Of a stretch of 64,000 bases of DNA, positions 54,682 through 64,000 are shown piece by piece. How positions within the stretch are numbered: position 1 is the stretch's first letter; each line of letters begins with the position of its first letter. Source of the DNA: Diphasiastrum complanatum (Eukaryota; Streptophyta; Lycopodiopsida; Lycopodiales; Lycopodiaceae); NCBI GenBank assembly GCA_029204225.1, contig CM055103.1, forward strand, positions 54,490,926 to 54,554,925, written 5' to 3'. The translations under genes and the position numbers were made by a program. The notes below the pieces were generated by a model that searched no databases, was not told where the DNA came from, and was given only the letters and a program-made list of their open reading frames with translations.

Positions 54682-54963
54682 TTGTGGAGTGTTTCACAAA
54701 TATTTTTTTGTAAATTAAAAAATGTGATATGTGAGAATAGGCAAATTTCGAAAGCTGCAAAAATAAAGTATTGTGATGATCCGAATAAAATTCAAATTGG
54801 AAGTCTTGTTGCACTTTTAGCTTTCAAAAATAAAAAAGGACATCCATTTTGGATTGCCAAAGTTCTTGAGTTCAATCAAGATAGTAATCAGACAAAAGTA
54901 TTATGTGTCCATTGGTTACGCACCATTTCAACACCAATTTTTTTTGAGAAGGTACGAATTTAA
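54682..54963 (+). pseudogene. coding fragment with GSLVALLAFKNKKGHPFWIA motif
   Basis: An open frame of 93 residues. The part from about residue 40 (IGSLVALLAFKNKKGHPFWI, then KVLEFNQDSNQTKVLCVHWL) resembles chromatin-reader-like or transposon-associated domains with the pattern V-A-x-x-x-x-x-x-x-P-F-W-I-x-K-V-x-E, followed by V-H-W. Flanks have stops and AT-rich DNA, and it lies 0.7 kb upstream of the C48-like exon on the same strand, so it may be an exon of the same gene remnant. Function is not assigned. Confidence 0.4.
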
Positions 54964-55639
54964 AATGTTGCAAGTAGATTTGACAGGCAAGAGAAAGTGA
55001 TTGTCAAAAAATCAACCAAACGTAAATGATTTAAATTTACAAGATGTAGATGTTTTGGCATTTAGTTTTTAATTTAACAATAACCAATCATCTACTAAAG
55101 TCAATTATATCCATATTGAGAGAACAACTTGGATTAATAGAACAATTATCATTTTCAACTTGTCAGTAATAGAGAAAAGTTGACTTACAACGTTCCTTGT
55201 CAACATTGGATACTGTTTTTGAGGAAAATATGCCACTTGACTCTGATGAAAGAACGTGTCTTCAACTTCATCAACTGAAAACGAGAGTGTTTAGAATATG
55301 TCAAGTTGTGAATTGAGAGACATCAGTGAAAATTCCTTAGAAAATGTACTTTGAAAACAAATTACGTAAATATAATTTAAGTCGTTTTGTATTTTAATGG
55401 GATTTGGAGTTTCAAAAATCATGTGTTGTCTTACAATGTTATCTCATTTGTAATTATGATGGTTTTTTGAAGTTTGCAAAAAAAAACCCTTGAAGTGCTT
55501 TATTGAAAATATGCATTTTTTGGCTTTTTTTTAATAGATAATTTAGAAAATCCCTAAAAAAAAACCATGATTAATACCAAAAAAGATTACTCTTTTTTAG
55601 ATCAAAGTCCCAAAACAAATGTCATGTTGAATTTAGATT

Positions 55640-55992
55640 TTTTTGAATTCGTATATATTTGAACACTACAATCCTCCCAGCATGTTGATTCTATTAGTTG
55701 TGGGTGGTATATGGTGTACAATGCCAAAAAAAATTTAACTGGCTTTCACTACAAGATAAGCTTCCGAATCTGCTAGAGGTAATCTATTAATTCAGAATCA
55801 CAATCAAATATTCATTATTATCAATAACTTATTCTTGATTAATAATATGTACTTGTGTTTTTGTTTTTTGTAGTTCAAGTGCCTGTAGGTCTCCCCAATG
55901 GAGATAATGCATTTCCTATAAAAATTGCAAAAAGGTTATCTATGTTAGTAATGGGGTCTTACACTTTTTATGCCAAGCATCTTGGTGTAGGA
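55640..55992 (+). pseudogene. C48-like cysteine protease motif and following exon, truncated by copia A
   Basis: The frame at 55681 reads HVDSISCGWYMVYNAKKNL, matching the catalytic Cys segment pattern of ULP1/C48-like proteases and paralogous to 10963-11070. After a TAG at about 55774 come GAG|GTAATC and, 100 bp on, TTTTTTGTAG. The next block then reads QVPVGLPNGDNAFPIKIAKR and MLVMGSYTFYAKHLGVG to the copia LTR at 55993. The same end (KHLGVG) precedes the family A LTR at 3258 on the minus strand. The catalytic assignment is inferred from one motif; His and Asp are not identified. Confidence 0.45.
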
Positions 55993-56384
55993 TGTTGATA
56001 GGGTCAAAATTGGCATAGATATGTAATGCCTCTATTGAGCCAAAGTAGTATAGGAGATGAAACTCTAACTAAATAGAGTGTTGACAAGTGTAGTGATTTA
56101 GTTTGATGAATTTCAAGAGGTCCAATAGGATTTAGAGGAGTAACCATCAATGGTCCACCAATAGGATTTTAGATATGCTTGAGAATGGTCCAGTAGAATC
56201 AAGAGGTGAATGGATCAATGGTCTACTAGGATTAAGAGGTTGTAAATGTGTGGTCCAATTATATTTGAGCTTGGATTAGCTCATGGATCTACTAGTGTCA
56301 TTGTACTTCTCATTTGGAAATAAGTGATTTGGAGATCTTGAGTGATTTTGAGACTAAGTGTTTTCTAGCATTCTCTCTCTACCC
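55993..56384 (+). repeat. truncated LTR of copia family A
   Basis: Begins TGTTGATAGGGTCAAAATTG, as does the LTR at 3257. It carries GGTCCAATAGG-type repeats (near 56130, 56155, 56189, 56228, 56254) and stops at CTCTCTCTACCC, where gag sequence is joined directly. The primer site, leader and LTR end are deleted. Confidence 0.85.
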
Positions 56385-56861
56385 AAATTCAATATGGAAG
56401 TTGAGGATGGAGTCCATCTTGATACTTCAAGATGTGATGGACAATGTTCTTGGCCTTGAAGAAGAGACACAAGTTCTTCAAGAGGTTCAAAAATACAAGA
56501 AGAGAGCTAGGATGGCTTTCCACTACATCAAGATGAATGTCTCTAATAAGATATTGAGGGAGATAGGCACTTGCACTATAGCCAAAGAAACTTGAGATTG
56601 TCTCAAGGCTATCTATGAGGCTAAGAACACCTCTAGGCTTCTCACTCTTCGAAATCGAATATTTCAAAGTAGTCAAAAGGGTGATGAGAGTGCATCTAAT
56701 TATGGTTTGAGAGTCAAGGATATTCATAGGGAGTTTGCATGCATTGGTGATTCAATCAATCAAAGGAAGCCAGTCCAAGTCATTCTCAATGGTTTGAGAA
56801 ATGAATTTGACAACCTTGTCCAATACTATGTCATTAAGGAGGAGCCACCAAGCTTGGAGGC
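56385..56861 (+). pseudogene. copia family A gag fragment
   Basis: Reads SIWKLRMESILILQDVMDNV, then KMNVSNKILREIGTCT, a TGA at Trp, and RVKDIHREFACIGDSINQ to IKEEPPSLEA. It is a close relative of 1840-1300 on the minus strand. A junction follows with sequence containing TTTCGTGTCGCGTCGTG and a different copia. Confidence 0.85.
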
Positions 56862-56947
56862 TCAAACTTTTTCGTGTCGCGTCGTGTAACTTAAAAATTA
56901 GAAAGATTAAACATCTACAACTAATCGTGAATTACAAGAGTGGCAGA

Positions 56948-59691
56948 TTAGCCATGATCTAGAGTACTTCTGCTGATGTTATGATATCTAATCAAATATC
57001 TGTACCACTTGATACTTGGCTGATATTCTTGATTCTTTGAGGAGCATGACTGATTTCGTGTCGTTTCGTGTCGTGTCATATTGCCTTTTGTCAAAAGTTC
57101 AGGATTGAAAGCTAGCAAAGCTTTGGCACTAAAAACATTTTGTTTCTTTAGCTCCCTCTCAAAGCATGATAGCTTGACGACTCCAAGACTGCTCCTCTGT
57201 CTCTCAAACAGACCTTTGTCTAAGGCCTTTGTGAAAATGTCAGCAACCATGTCTTTTGTTCCAATGAAAGTAGTTTGCAACATTTTCTTCTCAATCAGAC
57301 CCCTTATCAGGTGGTACTTGATTGCAATGTGTTTCATCCTTGAGTGAAACATAGGGTCTTTTGTCAGATGTATTGCAGATGTGTTGTCCATCTGCAAAAC
57401 CAGAGGTTCATTTCTCGTTTCGTCCAATTCGTCATGAGCCAAATTATTTCGTTGGCCATCTTTGCTGCTGCAATGTACTCTGCTTTGCAAGATGAGTGAA
57501 CCACAATGGTCTGCTTCTTGCTGACCCAGAGAATTGCTGCTCCAAACATGATGGTGCATCCTCTTGAGACACTTTTGTAGTCATCCTTGAGGGATGCCCA
57601 GCTGGCATCACTGTAGGAAAGCATCTGGAACCCTGCATCACGACAATAACACAAACCATAATCCTTTGTTAATTGAAGATATTGCAAAATTCATTTTGCA
57701 ATATTTCAATGTGTCGAGCTTGGATTTGTGCAGAATTGGTTCATCTTGAACACAATATAAGCAATGTCAAGATATGTGTTATCTACAAGGTACATCAACG
57801 ATACTATCAGTTTCTTCTATGGTGTGAGCTGCATCAATTCTCTCTCTTCTTCAGTTCTCAAACAATTTTCGTTCATCAGTACTGTTTCTACAAGCATTGG
57901 AGTATTCGCTCCTTTGAAATTTAGCATCCCAAAATCCTCTAGAATTTTTTGAGTGTATCTGGACTGATGAAGGTACACTTTACCTCCCTCATAGTCCCTA
58001 TCAATCTGTAAGCCAGGGTAACACCTGGCTTCTCCCAAATCTGTAATCTCGAAATGTTTCAAGATATCATTCTTCACTTCAGCAATAAGTTTCTCACTCT
58101 TGTTGAGTATCAGAGTGTCGTCCACATACACAACCACAATGATGATCTCCCCATCTGTAATTCTCACATAGACATTGGAATCAGCCATAAGTGACATGAA
58201 TCCTAAAAATTTCAGGGCTTGATCTTTCTTCTTGTACCATTGTCGAGCTGATTGCTTCAGATCATAGATACTCCATATGCAATCTGCATGCATAATTAGG
58301 AAGTGAATTCGAGACATATCCTGGGGGATGATCCATATAGACCTCTTCATCTAACTCACCATGCAAGAAGGTTGTCTTCTCGTCCACAATGTGGATCCTC
58401 AGGTCATAAGCAGCTGCATATGCAAATAGTAAATGCAGGAATGAATGTTTCACGACACGAGAGAAGGTCTCAGAATAGTCAATACCATATCTCTGAGAAA
58501 ATCTCTTTACTCCAAGTCTTGCCTTATACTTTGAGACATCTCCATCTGGTCCATACTTTAGCTTGTATACCCATTTGCATTTTACAGCCTTTCGCTTATC
58601 TGGTAATGGCTGCAACATTCATATTTGGTTCTTCCTCATGGATTCTATCTCCTCATTCATGGCTTGGATTCATTTGTCATTCTCTGGACATTCAATTGCC
58701 TCCTCGAATGTCTGTGGTTCAACACTGAATCCACAGAACTCTTCTGATGTAGAAGCAGAGCTGCCTAGCACATATCTTGGAATTGCAATGCCTATGCCTT
58801 TGTCTGCTCTGCTAGGTCCGGAACCATTTTGGTTTATAGGTACTGTAGTAGAAGGCTGCCTCTCGAATCTTTTGTCTTCTGATTCGTCACTCGAATGCAA
58901 AGTGACTCAAACATTTTTGTCTTTGTGTTCATCTTCTACCCCCTCTATCACAATCAGCAAGTCATAGTACTATCTTTCAAGAACTTCATAGCTGACAGAA
59001 ACATCGTTGGCCATTGTTCTGCTCTCATCAAATCTGACATCTCTGACTGTCTTTACAGTGTTTGTCTCTGGAATATAGACTCTGTAGTATGACGAATTGT
59101 TGTCATATCCTACAAGATATCCATGTTCAACTTTCTCATCAAGCTTCTTTCGAAGCTTATCAGGAACATGTGCATAAGCTACACAACCAAAGATTTTGAT
59201 GTGAGTCAGATTGGGTTTTCTACCCCACCATAATTCATGTGGTGTCGTGTGAGGAACACCAGACTTTCTTGTCCTATTCTGAATTCAAGCAGTTGTAGCT
59301 ACTGCTTCAGCCCACAGTACTCTTGGAGCTTTTGAGTAGGCCATCATGCATCTGACAGCTTCCATTAGGGTCCTAATCTTTCTTTCTACAACACCATTGT
59401 GCTATGGTGTGTAAGATGCAATCCTTTTGTGAATGATACCACGATCGTTGCAGAAGTCAGTGAAGCAATTCGGGATGTATTTTCCACCTCGATCTGTCCT
59501 AATCTACTTCACTTTGCTGCAAAGCATCTCTCTATCCAATTCACATACTCTGTGAATTTGTCAATTGTTTGTGATTTATTCTGAATAAAATAGACTTTGG
59601 CAAATTTACTATAATCATCAATAAAGGTAATGCAATATTTTGAGCCTCCTACTGAAATCACATTGAAAGGCCCACATATGTCAGAATGCAT
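56948..59691 (-). pseudogene. copia family E integrase-RT-RNase H
   Basis: From 59691 downward: integrase HSDICGPFNVISVGGSKYC, FIDDYSKFAKVYFI, RTDRGGKY, HNGVVERKIRTLMEAVRCM with stops TAG at Gln positions, and the C-terminal GCVAYAHVPDKLRKKLDE. RT runs 58618-57817: CKWVYKLKYGPDG, SKYKARLGVKRFSQRYGIDY, HIVDEKTTFLHGELDEEVYM and VYVDDTLIL. RNase H has YSDASWASLKDDYKS, and SSCKAEY where SSxEAEY is expected, so the catalytic Glu is Lys; MDNTSAIHLTKDP and the end follow. The 5' half is missing at 59692 and no LTR is found at 56948. Confidence 0.87.
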
Positions 59692-61041
59692 TGGAAAAAC
59701 ATAGATCAACAGTGCTTGTCTACATTTGGGACGACTGTAGGAATGATACAGCTGGCAGTGACCAGCAATCGTATCTGAAATCCATCCGAATTCTCTTGTT
59801 TTTTGCATCAGTTGTATCAGAGCCTACCTTGTCATAGTCTAACGTAGCCAAAAAGCTATTAGATCCAGGAGGCCAAGCATTCAAACAAACAACCATCAAC
59901 AAAAGAACACACTGCAGAAGCAATGGCTTCAATCAGCAGCATACAGAGCAAGATTTGTATAGTTCTAGATTCTTCATGATCTAACTTTCTGGCCTGGAAA
60001 GTTAAGACATCGCTGATACTCAAGGGTGAAGGCTTATTCCCCTACATGGATGGCATAGAAGAGATGCCTGCGACATCAGACAAAGAGCTACGTGAGTGGA
60101 GGGACAAAATGACAAGGCAGTAGCCTTGCTATCATCTTCCATCGAAGATAGTCTCACACTTGACCTGGCTACACTCTTTGAAGCTAATGAGATGTGGGAT
60201 GCACTACTCATGAGATTTCAAATGAAATCAAGAAGTAAAATAATGATGCTGAAAAATCAACTGACAAATCTACAGTGGGATGGAAAAGACTTCACTTCTT
60301 TTGTAAGGAAGATGAAGGATCTATTTCTATCACTACATAACTCTGGAGCAGAGAATGCAGTGTCAGCTGAGAATAAGCTCACTTACATGTTGAGAGCCTT
60401 ACCCAATTCTTTCTAGACAACCAGAACCCTTCTTGCGAAAGATCCTACAATGACTCTCAAAAAGGCAATTGTCGAGATTCGAGAGGAAGTCGAAGCTAGA
60501 GAACACCTTGATCACAAGGATGGTTCAGACCAAGCCCTCTACGGTAACAAAGAAAAATCCAAGAAAAAATTCAAGCCTAAGAGGGAGTCGAATCAAAGGC
60601 AGGATTGTGATCATCAAGCAGAGGGGACCAGCAAAGACAACTAGAAGAGCAAAGGGAGGTCGAAATAGCAAGGTGGAGAAAAGCAGACTTGCGTGAGATG
60701 CAAAAGAGATGGGCACACAGTTGATATGTGCTGGCTCAATCCAAAAATTGAATGTATCCACTACCACAAGAAGGGTCATGCAGCCATGGATTGTTGCGTG
60801 AACCCGAAGAACAAATCAGCACAGAACAGACAGGAGAACAGTAATAGTTCATCCTATGTCGAGGAGCTTGAGATCTCGAAAATGGGCGAAGAGAGATCGA
60901 GCATAAATTGTTCGACCGCCTACATTTGTGAAGACGTGTGTGCATCGTCAACATCTGACACACATGAGGTGATCCTAGATTCAGGAGCCCCCTCACACTT
61001 TGTGACATCAAGACGAATCATGTCTGATTTTAGAAGTGCAG
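59692..61041 (+). mobile_element. copia family D 5' fragment (LTR tail, primer site, gag, protease start)
   Basis: 59692-59807 is the end of an LTR, shared with 42428-42610. 59812-59824 reads TTGTATCAGAGCC, a one-base variant of the primer site. Gag follows at 59923. The element is cut at 61041 by insertion of the 61-kb copia. It meets the family E element head to head at 59692. Confidence 0.75.
59923..61041 (+). pseudogene. copia family D gag and protease start
   Basis: Begins MASISSIQSKICIVLDSS, then TGA (Gly expected), SNFLAWKVKTSLILKGEG. After a frame change it continues LLSSSIEDSLTLDLATLFEA and LKNQLTNLQWDGKDFTSFV, with TAG stops at three Gln-compatible positions (NSF-stop-TTRTL; KDN-stop-KSK; RSK-stop-QGGEK). 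Two knuckles follow, CKRDGHTVDMC and CIHYHKKGHAAMDC (first Cys pair imperfect), then the protease motif VILDSGAPSHFVTSRR. The next bases are the TGCAG flank and LTR of the inserted copia. Confidence 0.82.
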
Positions 61042-61691
61042 TGCGAAAGATTTCAGATCCTTAAGATCCAATCTACTTAAATGATCTTTGGTTAGAAAGA
61101 GAAATACACTAACAATTTTACCAATGTAGAAAAATCAGCATCTACACACAATTTGAGATGAAAACACTAATAGAACTTGATCAGACTTGAATGAAATGAT
61201 TATGTACTATTTCTATCCGTACAAAACCAGCAAGCTATTGTATTTCACACGTGTGGATCCAAAAATAGCAAATATAGATCATTCTACACATAGAATTGCA
61301 AGCAATCACCAAGATAGTGCACCAATGGATAGTAGAACCCAAGAGAACCATGTATAAGCATGAAATAAGATAGAGAAGAGAGAAGATGACTCTCTCCACG
61401 AGTTACATCCTTTTATAGCAGGTCCAAACCCTATTTGGCCACTTGGCTTTCCCACGAAAATGCTAACCCTACCAATTTTGGGTCTAGATTCAATGTACCC
61501 AACTTATTCAAATTGAATCTACTCAAACTCGCATTCTATCTTTCCCACACTTTCAAAAAGTATTTACTCAAATGAAATTTAGACTAATGAACTTTGAAAA
61601 GTCAACCTCTAAGTCTAAAACAAGTTTTGGCCTCAATATGCCAAATATGGAAATATTGCAAAATGTGATGAAACTAGTTGAATCTTTCACA
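61042..61691 (-). repeat. 3' LTR (650 bp)
   Basis: In plus view it begins TGCGAAAGATTTCAG and ends TTGAATCTTTCACA. TATA box complement at 61410-61417, CACACGTGTG at 61246-61255. The polypurine tract complement CTCCCTCTTC follows at 61692. Confidence 0.92.
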
Positions 61692-62275
61692 CTCCCTCTT
61701 CAACTAGTTTTAGCATAGACTTTGATAATACTCCAAGTGAAGTCCTATGCTTCATGAACAAGTCTTTTCCCAATGCTTTGGTGAAGATATCAGCTACACA
61801 TTCCTTTGAAGACACATGTTGAAGCTCCACCTCCTTTGCAATGACTCGCTCCCTCACAAAATGATATTGTATCTCAATATGCTTGCTCCTACCATAAAAG
61901 ATAGGATTGGATGCCATTCTTTGGGCTGATTGATTGTCACAAAAGATGATTGGGCTCTCTGAAAAATCCAGCAAGTGAAGATCCTTGATAATCCTCTTGA
62001 TCCATACCATCTCCTTTGTGCAATGTGTAAGAGCTTTGTACTCAGCCTCACTAGATGACAATGAGATAGTGGCTTGTTTCTTTGACATCCATGATACAGC
62101 TCCATCACCTATGAAAATACAATAAGCACTAATGGATTTTCTATCAATTACATCTCTAGCATAGTCCGAATCTGAAAATCCAAAAAGATTAGGTGATGAT
62201 CCCTCATACAATATGCCAAATTCTCGAGTTCCAATGATGTACCTCAAAACTAGCTTTCCTAGCTTCCAATGCTCC
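61687..62275 (-). pseudogene. copia RNase H C-terminal part
   Basis: Reads KLVLRYIIGTREFGILYEG, FGFSDSDYARDVIDRKS, SSSEAEYKALTHCTKEMVW, CDNQSAQRMASNP and SKHIEIQYHFVRE to the LTR, very similar to the end of the intact polyprotein. Catalytic Asp, Glu and Asp are present. Upstream it joins foreign sequence at HWKLGKL instead of RT, with a TAG at the junction. Confidence 0.88.
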
Positions 62276-63347
62276 TAGCATAGTTTTTGCCAATAGAACT
62301 TTGATCCATCATAAGAATGATCTTCTTCCTAAGAATAGATCTCCTTTCAATGATCATGTAATGCTCAAAATAGAAACAACCATAATTGATATAGAGAATA
62401 GTGTCCACTTGGGATGCTTCACTATTTCTTACAACAATTTTACATGTAAAAATGTGACTAGAACATGAAGAATCAAATATAATGTAAATGAAATGATTCC
62501 ACCATGCTTCCAACTCTGAACTCTCTGAAAAAATACATCAAACAAACAATAAATGTGAGTGATCAACTTTTGCTTGCATGTCTCCTCCTCCTTTTTCCTT
62601 TGTTGCCTTGTATCCACCATGATACTCCACGAATGAGCCTCCATCTTCATCTTGCCACAAGAAACCATCAAACCTTGGAAATCCATGAGTAGGTGAGTAC
62701 ATTAATGATGCAAATCCAGCACCACATGACTCCATAAACCAAGTAGTTTGCACTAGTCCATCTTCAAGATCTACTTGACACAAGAAAATGACCATGAATT
62801 CACCAAAAATTGACAATCTCCAAGTATTGGCACCAAGTAGCTCAACACTTGAGAACTTAGCCATGGATGAGTGACATAATGAACCTCCAATAGCTTCATT
62901 TCCATCAGCAAAATCAGCCAAGAATGCTAGTACAAATCCAACATCAAGACAATGTTCACCAATGTAGCTAGTTTTACCATATCTTGACAATTTGCACACA
63001 TCCACATGAAATTGCTCAAACATGAGATAGAACAAGTAAAGTAAACTTGAACAACACTTCCTTGCTGCTCCTTTGACCTTACTTGAGTCTTTAATATGCT
63101 ACAAAAACATATCCATAACACCTCTGCCAATTACCTCTCCTTTGATGCTCTTGACTAGCTCCAAATTGCCAACTTCCCTTTTGACTAGTTGAAGCGCTTT
63201 GAGATCAACCTCTTGATCTTCAACTTGACCATCAAAGTCATTGAATAAAATTTGTTTTCCAGATCCATTACTTGATTTTACAGCAAGATAACATCCATCC
63301 ACTTGCATAGCTCCATGTACACAAGAAGATCCTCCAAAAGATGTTCC
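62276..63347 (-). other. unrelated segment replacing reverse transcriptase
   Basis: Between YRSLMKSGT (normal copia linker) and the RNase H region, about 1.07 kb has no similarity to copia RT. In the copia frame it adds SFGGSSCVHGAMQVDGCYLA and more, stopping near 63099 (RGVMDMFL). A second frame (63035-62538, 165 residues) includes GKTSYIGEHCLDVGFVLAFL, SSVELLGANTWRLSIFGEFM and FPRFDGFLWQDEDGGSFVEY and looks protein-like. The origin is not recognised; host gene capture or a family-specific insert are both possible. Confidence 0.7.
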
Positions 63348-64000
63348 ACTCTTCATAAGAGATCGATACTCAAGATCCATTGCTTCCATCCACTCCTCTT
63401 CTTTCCTTGCTTGATCTACACTTGTAGGCTCATCCAAAGAGGTTAGGAAAGCAACATAATTTCCAGAAACTACTTGCTTATCCTTTTGATCATATGTGAG
63501 CCTTGAAGGTACTTGTCTTTCTCTTGATGTTCTCCTTGGCTTTTGACTTGATGAAGGTCCATCATCACCACCATCCAAAGTAGGATCCTTCTCATCAACA
63601 TCAAGAATGTTAGATCCATCTACTTTACCATCAATCATGCTTGAAAACACCTTCGGAATGTTTCCCTAATAAAAAATGACATCTTTACCAACAATCGCTT
63701 TGTTAGTAGAAGGAATGTAAACCTTGTAGGCTTTACTCACCTCACTATATCCAACAAAAATACCTCTTCTTGAAGATGAATCCTCCTTGGTCCTATCATC
63801 AAGAGTAATGTTGACATAGCATGTGCATCCAAAGGTTCTTAGAAAGTTGACACTCGGCCTCCTCTTGAATAGCATCTCAAAAGGTATCCTTCCATCCAAA
63901 ATAGCACTCGGCCACCTATTGCACAACAAATTGGCACACAACAAAGCTTGATCCCAAAATGGTTTGTCAAGATTAGCACTTAACCTCATGGCTTTAGCAC
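63348..64000 (-). pseudogene. copia integrase C-terminus and linker
   Basis: Reads MRLSANLDKPFWDQALLCAN, FEMLFKRRPSVNFLRTFGCT, RRGIFVGYSEVSKAYKVYIP, then a TAG after KDVIFY (Glu in the relative at 35090), followed by the acidic linker and RQVPSRLTYDQKDKQVVSGN to EEEWMEAMDLEYRSLMKSGT. Continues beyond the window. Confidence 0.88.

Larger units (their letters stand above)
61042..64000 (-). mobile_element. Ty1/copia retrotransposon with RT replaced, 3' part in window
   Basis: On the minus strand: integrase (64000 to about 63350), unrelated insert (63347-62276), RNase H end (62275-61687), polypurine tract (61701-61692) and 3' LTR (61691-61042). The LTR is the same family and length as 31683-32332. 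It is inserted in the protease region of copia D; the left flank is TGCAG (61037-61041), and the right flank is outside the window. Without RT it would depend on a relative such as the element at 4463. Confidence 0.88.

Noticed and set aside
59692-59808. Frame extension GHCQLYHSY read as an integrase zinc finger
   Set aside because: The stretch is antisense to the copia D LTR tail, which recurs at 42428-42610; true integrase starts at HSDICGPF.
56948-61041. Head-to-head integrase (minus) and gag (plus) taken as one inverted element
   Set aside because: The plus part begins with an LTR tail and primer site of family D, so two different truncated elements abut at 59692.

Overview
This is a eukaryotic, almost certainly land-plant, nuclear window made largely of transposable elements. 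The evidence is Ty1/copia and Ty3/gypsy LTR retrotransposons with plant-type primer binding sites (TGGTATCAGAGC, matching the 3' end of initiator tRNA-Met, and TGGCGTCGTTGCCGGGGA), AT-rich host DNA, spliced-looking exons, long microsatellites, a probable mitochondrial small-subunit rRNA fragment, and a gene tail resembling the plant-only BPS1/ROH1 family. The species cannot be named from sequence alone. There is no bacterial gene organisation and no intact host gene that I can name.

Layout. 1-3257: left-truncated copia element of family A, minus strand, decayed. 3258-4462 and 10329-12271: host or old-repeat DNA with remnants of a multi-exon gene family (cysteine-protease-like motif plus a conserved C-terminus), a long inverted repeat and a histone H3/CENH3-like fragment. 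4463-10323: a complete copia element with LTRs I read as identical, a perfect 5-bp target duplication and an open 1316-residue gag-pol; this is the one element that looks recently mobile. 12272-22825: a decayed gypsy element, split at 15603-20259 by a minus-strand copia (family B). 22826-24060: two unrecognised small reading frames. 24090-31260: about 7 kb of simple repeats, minisatellites and degenerate satellites with G/C runs and palindromes. 31270-31680: decayed unknown coding sequence, interrupted by a copia (31683-36386) related to the intact one. 36560-42430: fragments of copia, gypsy and a hairpin-rich tandem array. 42428-48720: a decayed minus-strand copia, an unknown stop-riddled reading frame and a gypsy leader. 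48840-51201: decayed copia. 52860-53843: BPS1-like gene tail, mitochondrial-like rRNA fragment and a long foldback. 54682-55992: further pieces of the protease-like family. 55993-61041: three joined copia fragments. 61042-64000: a minus-strand copia whose reverse transcriptase has been replaced by about 1 kb of unrelated sequence.

How it works together. Only the element at 4463-10323 has every part needed for its own retrotransposition. The others show loss of catalytic residues, internal deletions, frameshifts and nested insertion. The nesting gives a partial history: gypsy before copia B, and copia D before the 61-kb copia. Several LTRs share a CACACGTGTG palindrome, often about 160 bp downstream of the TATA box. 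In decayed frames many stops are TAG where glutamine would fit, as expected if methylated CAG sites decayed to TAG. The best leads are the copia with the replaced RT, the C48-like gene family, the CENH3-like fragment, the stop-codon pattern and the rRNA/BPS1-like junction.
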